Source: Hygrocybe punicea (lineage: Eukaryota; Basidiomycota; Agaricomycetes; Agaricales; Hygrophoraceae). Taken from it: a stretch of 64,000 nucleotides of DNA. Of this stretch, positions 31,197 to 39,531 are shown piece after piece; the stretch's first letter is position 1, and each line of letters opens with the position of its first letter. The stretch is from contig OY744461.1 in assembly GCA_963556145.1 (NCBI GenBank), positions 7,264,891-7,328,890 on the forward strand, given 5' to 3'. The position numbers and the translations under genes were made by a program. The notes below the pieces were generated by a model that did no database searches, was not told where the DNA came from, and worked only from the letters and a program-made list of their open reading frames with translations.

Positions 31197-34100
31197 TTGC
31201 CGTTTCCCCTAGAAGAGGACTTATGTTTTTCTATCGATTTAGATTTCTCTTCGTCTCAGCCCCAGACTGCCGCCCAGTACATTTCATTGTTGACCGATGT
31301 ACAAAATCAGCTACGTACTACCGATACCCTTCCTTCGTCTTGTTCCGTCTCCGCTCCTGCGTCACATATTTCCTCTTCGAATATTTGTAACAAAGCCTCT
31401 ACTGAACACGCTACTTATATCTCGTATACCACCCCCCCTACCAGGGACCTAAAAGGAGTCGTTACCAAGAAAAAGTATAAGAAGGTAGCCGATCGTATCC
31501 GCCCAATTTCTACCACTCTCCCCGACGAATACCGCATCATACGCGAGATCACCGGCGACCCGCTAGCCGATTTACCCACGCTCCCGACTCACCCGCCCGA
31601 CTTTACACCCGGCACCCGCTATACCCAGGAACGACACGACGCGATGCCGATGAACCCGGATGGATTCCTTTGGCCTGAGGAAGAAAAACTCGGCCACCAT
31701 ATCATCAAAACGCAAGAAGCCGCCTTCGCCTGGAACGAATCCGAGAAAGGCCAGTTCAATACGGACTACTTCCCGCCGATCCACATTCCCACCGTACCGC
31801 ACGACCCGTGGGTCCATCGCAATATCCCAATCCCACCCGGCATCCTTAACGAAGTCATCGGCATCATCAAAGACAAAATTAACGCCGGTACCTATGAACC
31901 CTCGAATTCGTCATATCGCTCCCGCTGGTTTTGCGTTTTGAAAAAGGACGGGAAGTCTCTTCGAATCGTCCACGATCTACAGCCACTTAACGCCGTCACT
32001 ATCCGCGATCCCGCCGTACCGCCCATGACCGAGCACTTGGCCGAGGCCTTTGGCGGCCACTCTTGCTACGCTTCCTTCGACCTCTTCGTCTCTTTCGACC
32101 AACGCCTCGTCCACCCCTCGTCTCGTGACTATATGACCTTTCAGTCTCCACTCGGAACGCTTCGACTTACGCGGATTGCTATGGGATACACAAATTCCCC
32201 GCAGATCTTACACGGTGACTCTACGTACATCCTCCGTGACGAAATCCCTCATCTTGCCGTTCCGTATATGGACGATATTCCCGTCAAAGGGCCTCCAACC
32301 CGCTACGAGCAACCCGACGGTACCTACGAGACTATACCCGAGAACCCGGCAATCCGACGTTTCATTTGGGAACACTTCCAAGGTGTCAACCGCGTCATCC
32401 AGCGTTTCCGCTATGTCGGCGGTACCTTCAACGGCAAAAAACTCGAGTTGTGTCGACCCTCAGTCATCGTTGTTGGCCACCGATGCACATACGAAGGAAG
32501 AGTAGCCGACGACTCCAAAGTACAGAAGATTCGCGATTGGCCACTGCCGACCAACCTCACCGAAGTTCGCGCCTTTCTTGGCATCTGCGGCGTCTTGCGT
32601 ATTTTTATCAAGGACTTCTCGCTTCACTCCCGACCCCTCGTCCGCCTTACCCGCAAAGGTATACCCTTCAAATTTGGTGAAGAAGAAGAGACCGCCGTCG
32701 ACTACCTCAAAAACGCCGTCATTACGTCGCCAGCGCTGCGCGCTATCGACTACACGCGTGAATGGGAAGTGATTCTCGCCGTCGATTCATCCGTTCTTGG
32801 AGTCGGCTTCGTTCTTATGCAAATCCGCGCCGACGGAAAGCGCTATCCGAATCGCTTTGGTTCAATATCGTGGAACGAACGCGAAGCCCGATACTCTCAG
32901 TCCAAGCTCGAGCTTTACGGTCTCTTCAGGGCCCTCCACGCCTATCGGATTTTCATTATCGGCGTCCGCAACCTCACCGTTGAAGTCGACGCGAAGTACA
33001 TAAAAGGGATGCTCAACAACCCCGACATTCAGCCCAATGCAACGATCAACCGATGGATAGCCGGCGTGCTCTTATTTGACTTTAGACTCGTTCACGTACC
33101 CGCTTCCGCACACGGTGCACCCGACGGACTCTCCCGACGTCCCCGCGCTGCAGAAGACCCCGAGGAGATCAACGACTCCGACGATTGGCTCGACCACTCC
33201 TACGGTTTCTTTATGGAAGTCGTCAACTACCGACCCGTCCCCATACCGTCTAAGCCGATTGCCGTATGCGGCCGCTGCCGTGCCACAGCCGACCGACTCC
33301 AAAAATTACCGGCCGTCCTCGTCTACACAAATCAGGAAGCCGTTTCTGACATACCGCGATCCGATAAAGCCCGCGCGGCCGACGTTCGTCTTGCCCTCGT
33401 CGAGACTTGGTTACGAGATCTAACCCGACCCGCGAACTTCACGGACGAAGAATACCGTCTGTTCTTACGATACGCCCTTGAATTCTTCGTCACCGATAAC
33501 AAGCTTTGGCGCAAAGACCGTCACGGAAAACACAAACTCGTCATACCGCCCGACCGCCGGCTTCAGTTACTCAAAGACGCTCACGACTCTCTCGGCCACA
33601 AAGGTATATTCTCCGTCCGCGCTCGGCTACTCGACCGTTTCTGGTGGCCGCACCTCGACCACGACGTCAAGTGGTACGTCCAGTCTTGCCATCAGTGCCA
33701 AGTACGGCAAATGCGTTATCATCACATTCCGCCCACCGTCGCTACACCGGCCTCGCTATTTCGTAAAGCGTATGTCGACACAATGTTTATGCCACGATCC
33801 GGCGGTTATCGATACATCGTCCAAGCCCGTTGCTCCCTGTCCGCCTACCCTGAGTTCCGCATGTTACGCCGCGAGACCGGCTCCACCATCGGCACGTTCT
33901 TGTTCGAAGACATCTTATGCCGTTGGGGCGCTCTCGAAGAAATCGTCACCGACAACGGCAAGCCGTTCGTAGAAGCGCTCGACTATCTTGCCTCCCGCTA
34001 CGGTATCCGCCACATCCGCATTTCGCCCTATAACTCACAAGCGAACGGACCCGTTGAGCGTCGCCACCTAGATGTCCGGGAGGCCATTATGAAAAGTTGT

Positions 34101-34745
34101 GACGGAGATGAAAAGAAATGGCACACCGTAACCCACTCCGTATTTTGGGCCGAACGGGTCACGACACACAAAAGCCTCGGATACTCGTCCTACTACATCG
34201 CACACGGAGTAGAACCGCTTTTTCCATTCGATTTTGCCGAAGCTACGTACATGGTTCCGACGCAAGATACGATGTCTACGACCGACCTTATAGTCATCCG
34301 CGCCCGACAACTTCGTAAACGAGAAGCCGACCTCGATCGGGTCAAAGAAAAGCTTACCAAATCTCGGCTCGCGTCCGCCCGGCAATTTGAGCAGAAATAC
34401 GCCAACACGATCAAAGTTTACGACTTCGAACCCGGTAACCTCGTTCTCGTCCGAAATTCACGTATCGAAATGTCTCTCGATCGTAAAGCAAAACCGCGGT
34501 ACTTTGGACCCATGGTTGTCGTCAGGAAAACAGAAGGCGGATCCTACATACTCGCCGAACTCGACGGTGCGGTTTCTAAATCTCGATTTGCCGCTTTCCG
34601 AGTCGTACCCTACCACGCCCGCTCAAAAATATCGATACCGTTGGACGACTTCTTACAATACCCCGATGCCGACGATACCGATTCAAACGATCTTGATGAT
34701 CCGACGTACCCGCCCTCCATAGACTCCTCACCCGACGACGATTAA
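31197..34745 (+). CDS. Gypsy Pol: RT, RNase H, integrase
   Basis: About 1,180 residues; the frame is actually open from before the gag stop, so 31197 is only a lower limit and translation is probably by -1 frameshift. RT: SSYRSRWFCVLKKDGKSLRI, HDLQPLNAVT, ASFDLFVSFDQR and PYMDDIPVKG (YMDD). RNase H: VILAVDSSVLGVGFVLMQ, then E and D blocks. Integrase: zinc module HDSLGHKG...CHQCQVRQ, core Asp in KAYVDTMFMP, VTDNGKPFVEALDYLASRYG and the catalytic Glu in PVERRHLDVREA. The C-terminus has KPRYFGPMVVVRKTEGGSY, the GPY/F-type module, and an acidic tail; no chromodomain. No internal stop. Confidence 0.92.
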   Translation: MPFPLEEDLCFSIDLDFSSSQPQTAAQYISLLTDVQNQLRTTDTLPSSCSVSAPASHISSSNICNKASTEHATYISYTTPPTRDLKGVVTKKKYKKVADRIRPISTTLPDEYRIIREITGDPLADLPTLPTHPPDFTPGTRYTQERHDAMPMNPDGFLWPEEEKLGHHIIKTQEAAFAWNESEKGQFNTDYFPPIHIPTVPHDPWVHRNIPIPPGILNEVIGIIKDKINAGTYEPSNSSYRSRWFCVLKKDGKSLRIVHDLQPLNAVTIRDPAVPPMTEHLAEAFGGHSCYASFDLFVSFDQRLVHPSSRDYMTFQSPLGTLRLTRIAMGYTNSPQILHGDSTYILRDEIPHLAVPYMDDIPVKGPPTRYEQPDGTYETIPENPAIRRFIWEHFQGVNRVIQRFRYVGGTFNGKKLELCRPSVIVVGHRCTYEGRVADDSKVQKIRDWPLPTNLTEVRAFLGICGVLRIFIKDFSLHSRPLVRLTRKGIPFKFGEEEETAVDYLKNAVITSPALRAIDYTREWEVILAVDSSVLGVGFVLMQIRADGKRYPNRFGSISWNEREARYSQSKLELYGLFRALHAYRIFIIGVRNLTVEVDAKYIKGMLNNPDIQPNATINRWIAGVLLFDFRLVHVPASAHGAPDGLSRRPRAAEDPEEINDSDDWLDHSYGFFMEVVNYRPVPIPSKPIAVCGRCRATADRLQKLPAVLVYTNQEAVSDIPRSDKARAADVRLALVETWLRDLTRPANFTDEEYRLFLRYALEFFVTDNKLWRKDRHGKHKLVIPPDRRLQLLKDAHDSLGHKGIFSVRARLLDRFWWPHLDHDVKWYVQSCHQCQVRQMRYHHIPPTVATPASLFRKAYVDTMFMPRSGGYRYIVQARCSLSAYPEFRMLRRETGSTIGTFLFEDILCRWGALEEIVTDNGKPFVEALDYLASRYGIRHIRISPYNSQANGPVERRHLDVREAIMKSCDGDEKKWHTVTHSVFWAERVTTHKSLGYSSYYIAHGVEPLFPFDFAEATYMVPTQDTMSTTDLIVIRARQLRKREADLDRVKEKLTKSRLASARQFEQKYANTIKVYDFEPGNLVLVRNSRIEMSLDRKAKPRYFGPMVVVRKTEGGSYILAELDGAVSKSRFAAFRVVPYHARSKISIPLDDFLQYPDADDTDSNDLDDPTYPPSIDSSPDDD

Positions 34746-34951
34746 GCATTTCATTTATATTCTGTCCACGTTATACCCCCATTTTATTTAGTTCCTCTTA
34801 GTTTTCCAACGATATGACGAATGATGCGAATAGTCCTATGTCTTCGGGAGCCGATCGGCTTTCCTTAGCTGGGTGAACAAGCTGACACGTCTTTTATATA
34901 CACGATATATTTTTTTATATACAACGGGCTCGTTATTTTTATATATATATT
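34746..34951. other. gap between convergent Gypsy genes
   Basis: AT-rich space with tatatat runs, where pol and the antisense accessory gene converge. It may hold poly(A) signals for both; nothing else is seen. Confidence 0.4.
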
Positions 34952-36339
34952 TTACAGGCGGCCGGTCTCGTAATCCCGCTTCAACATCGCCAACCTTGAG
35001 GTCGACCGTTCGAGATCGACGCGAAGCCGCTGGAACTCTTGACCGAAGTGGACGAGGTGACGGTTGACGTTGGTGCCCAGGGCTCCCAGCTCCTCCGTAA
35101 GGACCGCTAGCCGCGCCGACACTTGCTCGTAATTCTCCATCGTCAAAACGAACGGGTTCGCTGTCGAGGCCGTCCTAAGCCTTTTCGTCGGCCGCTCTTC
35201 CTCCGACTCCTCCTCGTCTTCGTCATCGTCCTCGACCGACTCCACCTCCTCGACCCGCGGTTTGCTCGTTGAGGCCCGGGCAGGCCTACTGCGGATGGGC
35301 TTTGTCGTGAACGACAACGGCTTCCTCGTACCGGCCGCGACCTCTTTGCCCTTTCCGGTATCCACCTTGCGCCGACCCCCGCCCGTCCGGTGTGTAGCGT
35401 TAGTACATCTCTTCTTCAGCCTCCGGCATCGTTCGCACACGTAGCCCGTGACGCCTCGACACGCCTCTTGCGCCTTGACGCAGTTGGTGCAGGGTTGTAG
35501 GGGAAACGGCCCGGTGAACTGTTACCAGGATCAGTAACTAAAGAACATATGAACCGACACAAGAACTCACCGTCGTACCAGCCAAGTCTCCGGTCTCTAC
35601 GCCCGGCGTATCTACGTCGTCTACATCGGCCGGTGTCTCTGGTGCCGGGTCGACGGGGCCTTCCTCTGGCTCAACTGCGGCTTCCCCTTCCGGAATCGAC
35701 TCAGTCCTTGGTTCACCCGCGTTTGCTTCAGCTCGCCGTTCTTCGCTGAGCCGCCGCCGATACGCGGCTCCATCCCTTTCAACCCGGTCCGCTTCTTGAT
35801 TCCAGTGCTGCTCGTGTTGTTCTATTCTAAGCCGCTCTCGCCTTTCCTCTGCCGCCTTTCGCCTTTTCTCCGCCTCCGCTCGTGCACTTGCCTCTGCCAT
35901 CCGTTTGGCCTCCTCTTCCCGCGTAGCCGCTTCTTCATCCGCCCGCCGTCTGGCTTCTTCCTGTTCCTGCCTCTCCCGGTCCGCCGCTTCTTTCAGCCAC
36001 TCTTCGACATCGTTGGCGTACGATTGGCGGTCGGCCCATAACGGTGGCGTTACTGGCCTCGTACCACCAGCTCGGAGTTCCGCGACGATTCCATTGTAAG
36101 CACGCTGGCGGGACGGCATGAGCTATCTTAGGACACGCGTAGTCAATAAGGAAACTCACCAGCGCCTTCTTGCGGCCGCTTAACCATTGTTGGGCCATCC
36201 CCTCGTTGCCGTCCACCATCGTTACGAGGTCGTCGCTATGAAACACGGTGACCGCGTTGACGGCCTCTTCGTAGTCCGCCCGGACATCGGGTTCGATGCT
36301 TTCGACGAAAGCGAGGAAGTTGTCGTAGACTTGGGACAT
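34952..36339 (-). CDS. antisense accessory gene of Gypsy element, Zn2Cys6-like
   Basis: Three-exon gene on the strand opposite gag-pol, between pol and the 3' LTR. Exon 1 starts MSQVYDNFLAFVESIEPDVR (36339 to about 36160). A 55-bp intron (GTGAG...ccag) leads in phase 0 to RAYNGIVAELRAGG. Exon 2 has a long Glu/Arg/Ala charged helix (EEARRRADEEAATREEEAKR), then an acidic Pro-rich part. Exon 3 follows in phase 0 with CTNCVKAQEACRG then YVCERCRRLKKRC: C-x2-C-x6-C-x7-C-x2-C-x6-C, the Zn(II)2Cys6 pattern. After that come an NLS-like KRLR and a terminal coiled coil. It stops at 34954-34952. This could be a DNA-binding regulator or targeting factor of the element; function is inference. Confidence 0.78.
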
Positions 36340-36509
36340 TGTGAACGTGTGATGGTGTAGAGGAAAGGTCGGATCAACAACGAGAAAATTTTTCTTTTTT
36401 TTACTTTGCCGTTGTTTGGCCGCTCACGTGATTGGCCACATTCGCGACCCGCATTCGGAGACCCCATATTCTCGACCACGGATGGTCTCTATTAGAAGAC
36501 CCAAGGAGA

Positions 36510-37304
36510 TGTAGAGGGTCCTCGACCCTCTGAGGCCGTAACATCGATATCTAGCGAATCCGCTCGAACCCGACGTCTCTAGCAATCTACGTTCGAACCC
36601 GACGCAACCCGACGCAACCCGATGCATACCGACTAGCACGGCCGCTCACGTACCTGGACGGTCTATCTCCTAAACTCACGGAACTTCAAATATCGAAGAT
36701 AGATCTCATCGGACTGGGATCCCGACATCGGACTTGCCTTATTCACGCCTAGCGTCTCCCTTATGGGGATATAGTAAAGTATATTGCATCTTTTACGGTT
36801 TTTTATATCTTCCACCCATTTTCCCTGTCATCGTCGCCTCGCAACGCTCTTCCTACTTCCCCATTTTTATTCTCCTTTGTCTCCTCTCATCGGCCGAGGA
36901 CTCTCGTCCGAATCTAGGTACACAAATTTGTAGTATAAAAACGGTGCCCAAGCGCCATCTCAGAATAAGAAACCAGTTCCCCCATTTCCTCTCTCTGAGA
37001 ATTAAGTCTCTCAGTAAATTCCATCGCACACATTGCTCGTCGGATTCCTCGACGCCCTCCCCGTCGTTCTACCGCCTTTATCTCTACGTTACTCGTCACC
37101 CGACACCCGACCCGCCGTACCCGACATCGTCGGCCTCGTCGGCTTCGATCGGTCTCCATAGATCTCAGTAGTTTACTCGGCGGCTTCTTACTTTTTATAT
37201 CCTATTATCTTACTGAAGCTTGTTAGACTATTCCTAGTCACTTCTACGCTGACCCCTCAGGCTTAGGATCATTATTCCGCAGCCACCCCGACCTCGCCTT
37301 TACA
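36510..37304 (+). repeat. Gypsy 3' LTR
   Basis: 795 bp, two differences from the 5' LTR. Preceded by agaagacccaaggaga, a plausible polypurine-type primer, itself preceded by gtctctatt, the word found at the same distance in the small LTR element. Confidence 0.95.
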
Positions 37305-37308
37305 CCGG

Positions 37309-38164
37309 GCCTGTCCTAGTCCTCGCCTTCATCGCCAACTGCGCCGGAGCTTACTCCGGAAAGACGCTGGCTAATTATGTCTTCGCTGTCCGTGCATGGC
37401 ACATTCTCCATGGCCAGCCATGGTCCGCCAATCACCCAGAGATAAAAGCGGCCCTCGATGGCGCCATTTCCCTCACTCCCCCCACATCCATTCGTGCGAA
37501 GAGAGAACCCGTCACCACCGAATTCCTAGCAATGGCCAAGGATAAACTGGACCTAACGCTCCCTTTCGATGCCGCCTTCTATGCTTGCCTTACGACCGCC
37601 TTTTATTCCGTATCTCGGCTTGGTGAACTTACCGTTCCCACTTTAAAAGCCTTCAATCCTAACCTACATGTCAAACGCTCTGACATGACGTGGCGGAAAG
37701 ATCGCAACAATCTCAAAGTATCAGTCTTCCACATCCCAGTCACCAAGACTTCACGAGAAGGTGAGGATATATACTGGTCGACACAACCAGGCCCATCGGA
37801 TCCAGAGGCCGCCATCAATAACCACTTCGCCATCAACAACCCATCCCCAGCTGATCCTTTATTCGCATGGCGCCACCCTCAAGGACTCCGACCTCTCACG
37901 CGATCAGCTTTCATATCACGGCTGAAGGATATCAGCAAAGCACTGAAAATACCTCCCTTTCAGGGACATGGGATCCGTATTGGAGCCACACTTGAACTCC
38001 TACTACGAGGCGTTCCCTTCGAGGTGGTAAAAACCATTGGTCGCTGGACCTCCGGCGCATTCCTAACATACCTACGCCAACACGCAGTAGTCATGGCCCC
38101 ATATATGCAGGGAACGCCAATCCTGGAACCCTTCCTCCGCTATGCAATGCCACCTCCCCGCTAA
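37309..38164 (+). pseudogene. YR element tyrosine recombinase, 3' fragment
   Basis: Catalytic part of the recombinase, continuing in frame from 27498 once the Gypsy element and one ccgg are disregarded. It holds the arm-type start VLVLAFIANCAGAYSGKTLA, the first catalytic Arg in VSRLGELTVP, the H-x-x-R box GHGIRIGATLELLLRG, IGRWTSGAF and the nucleophile region FLTYLRQHAVV. It stops at 38162-38164. All catalytic residues are present; only the insertion breaks the gene. Confidence 0.88.
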
Positions 38165-38244
38165 ACTGTGAGTAACTCACCCATCTCCTAATCATTGGGA
38201 GTCCACTTCGCTTAACGCGTCGCTGGGCTCCTAACATCTGGGAG

Positions 38245-38417
38245 TCGCAGCTCATTCGACTTCTCGATTAGGACTGGACACTGTTTTCGAGTTTGAAAAA
38301 ACCCCTTCCTGTTTTTTCCCCCAAAAACTGAGTTTCTCGCTATACCACAGATTTGTTTCTCGTAACCACTTCCGAAACAAATTCCTTCTGCCAGAAACTT
38401 TGCCTGCACGGACATAG
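38245..38417 (+). repeat. YR element repeat B1
   Basis: 173 bp from tcgcagctcattcg to gcacggacatag, identical by eye to 38731-38903. It abuts A2 directly. Confidence 0.93.
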
Positions 38418-38577
38418 ATTGTCTTCTAACAAACACAAAGAATGAGTGTAAATTAGAATTAAGTCTATGTACGAATTTGGCAAGTTGTGGCGCGTCTGCC
38501 TCTCAGCTCGTGCCACTCCCACTTGCCACTCCAAAAGATCTTCCCTGCTCAATAGAGCAGATTATCTCTTTCATTTC
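38418..38577 (+). repeat. YR element repeat A2
   Basis: 160 bp, identical by eye to A1 at 20811-20970. The B1-A2 joint (ggacatag/attgtctt) matches the ends of the element. A 153-bp unique spacer (38578-38730) separates it from B2. Confidence 0.93.
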
Positions 38578-38730
38578 ACCCACCCTCCAGCTCCCTCATT
38601 CTACCCCCCCGCCACTCCCTAGCAGCAGATATCTTCATCAATATACTTGCTATAAGACATAACGGCTTCCTCAACTAACTCGACATTGTGTTCACATTTT
38701 ATTCAGACCTGCTGCTTGTCCCTCCCACCC

Positions 38731-38903
38731 TCGCAGCTCATTCGACTTCTCGATTAGGACTGGACACTGTTTTCGAGTTTGAAAAAACCCCTTCCTGTTT
38801 TTTCCCCCAAAAACTGAGTTTCTCGCTATACCACAGATTTGTTTCTCGTAACCACTTCCGAAACAAATTCCTTCTGCCAGAAACTTTGCCTGCACGGACA
38901 TAG
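38731..38903 (+). repeat. YR element repeat B2
   Basis: 173-bp right terminal repeat, identical by eye to B1. Element end at ggacatag. Confidence 0.93.
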
Positions 38904-39400
38904 AGGCCAGATCCATCATCCGGACATCAAACGACCCCAGAGCGAAAATTTTGTCTGGACATATTTTTCAGAAATTGGCGGAAATCGGATCTAACATTTT
39001 TGGGGACAAGCCGGGGTCCTCCTGCAAATTTGCTTCAATGTCAAGGAGAGCGCGTGCCTTGCCGCGGCGTAACCTTCACGGGATGTCCGAGTTTGTTTCA
39101 GGTTCGGATCGCATGATGAATTATTTTTGTCAGGATAGTTGCCAATTGCGATGTCAAATCCGGGCAAATTATCCTGTTGCAGTGTAGAGTAATTTGTTGT
39201 GTGGGTCAGAGTACTAGTCCCAACCGCCATAAATTATTCCAAGTTGACTGTAGCTGGAATATTATTCCGAGTGTGGAAGAGAAAGCCAACTTGAAGTCAC
39301 CGCTCCCGGGCCACACGGCAATTTTGAGTGACAGTGAGAAAGCCACCGCACTGCATATCTCACTCATCAAGTCAGCCAGATCAAACACTGCCAAAAAGGT
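38904..39400. repeat. old repeat, right part
   Basis: Resumes the motif-rich DNA seen left of the YR element (agatccatcatccggacat here; agatccgtcatccggacat at 20775). It contains gacaagccggggtc near 39005, the inverse of accccggcttgtc at 20260. No intact gene; a frame to 39407 is short and unrecognised. The right edge is not defined. Confidence 0.4.
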
Positions 39401-39531
39401 GATGTAAACCGTGGGCCGGTGGATGCCATGGTCCTTGAACCCTCTCCACTCTTACTTCCTCCTCGACACCTGATCCCGGCCAGTCGGGCGTTGGCCCCAT
39501 CCCGGTCTCTCACTGCGTTGCTTGTTCAACG

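Larger units (their letters stand above)
27499..37304 (+). mobile_element. full-length Ty3/Gypsy LTR retrotransposon
   Basis: 9,806-bp element with 795-bp LTRs (27499-28293 and 36510-37304) that differ at only two positions (about 0.25%), so insertion was recent. TG...CA ends; 4-bp duplication ccgg (27495-27498, 37305-37308). Order: LTR, primer-binding site, leader, gag with protease, pol (RT, RNase H, integrase; integrase last marks Ty3/Gypsy), an antisense accessory gene, a purine-rich stretch and the 3' LTR. gag and pol are both open, so the copy may be active. No chromodomain follows the integrase. It disrupts the recombinase gene of the YR element. Confidence 0.95.
20811..38903 (+). mobile_element. 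YR retrotransposon (PAT/Ngaro-type DIRS), with two insertions
   Basis: Tyrosine-recombinase retrotransposon. Split direct repeats define it: A1 (20811-20970), B1 (38245-38417), A2 (38418-38577) and B2 (38731-38903), with A copies and B copies identical by eye. In PAT/Ngaro elements the B1-A2 junction equals the joined ends of the circular intermediate, as seen here. Between the repeats lie gag, RT-RNase H and YR genes in that order, all plus strand. There is no LTR, integrase or target duplication, which fits recombinase-mediated insertion. Two later LTR elements (22007-24595 and 27499-37304) interrupt it; removing them and their duplications leaves about 5.69 kb. The recombinase is disrupted, so this copy cannot move on its own now. 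Identical repeats suggest a young element. Confidence 0.9.
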
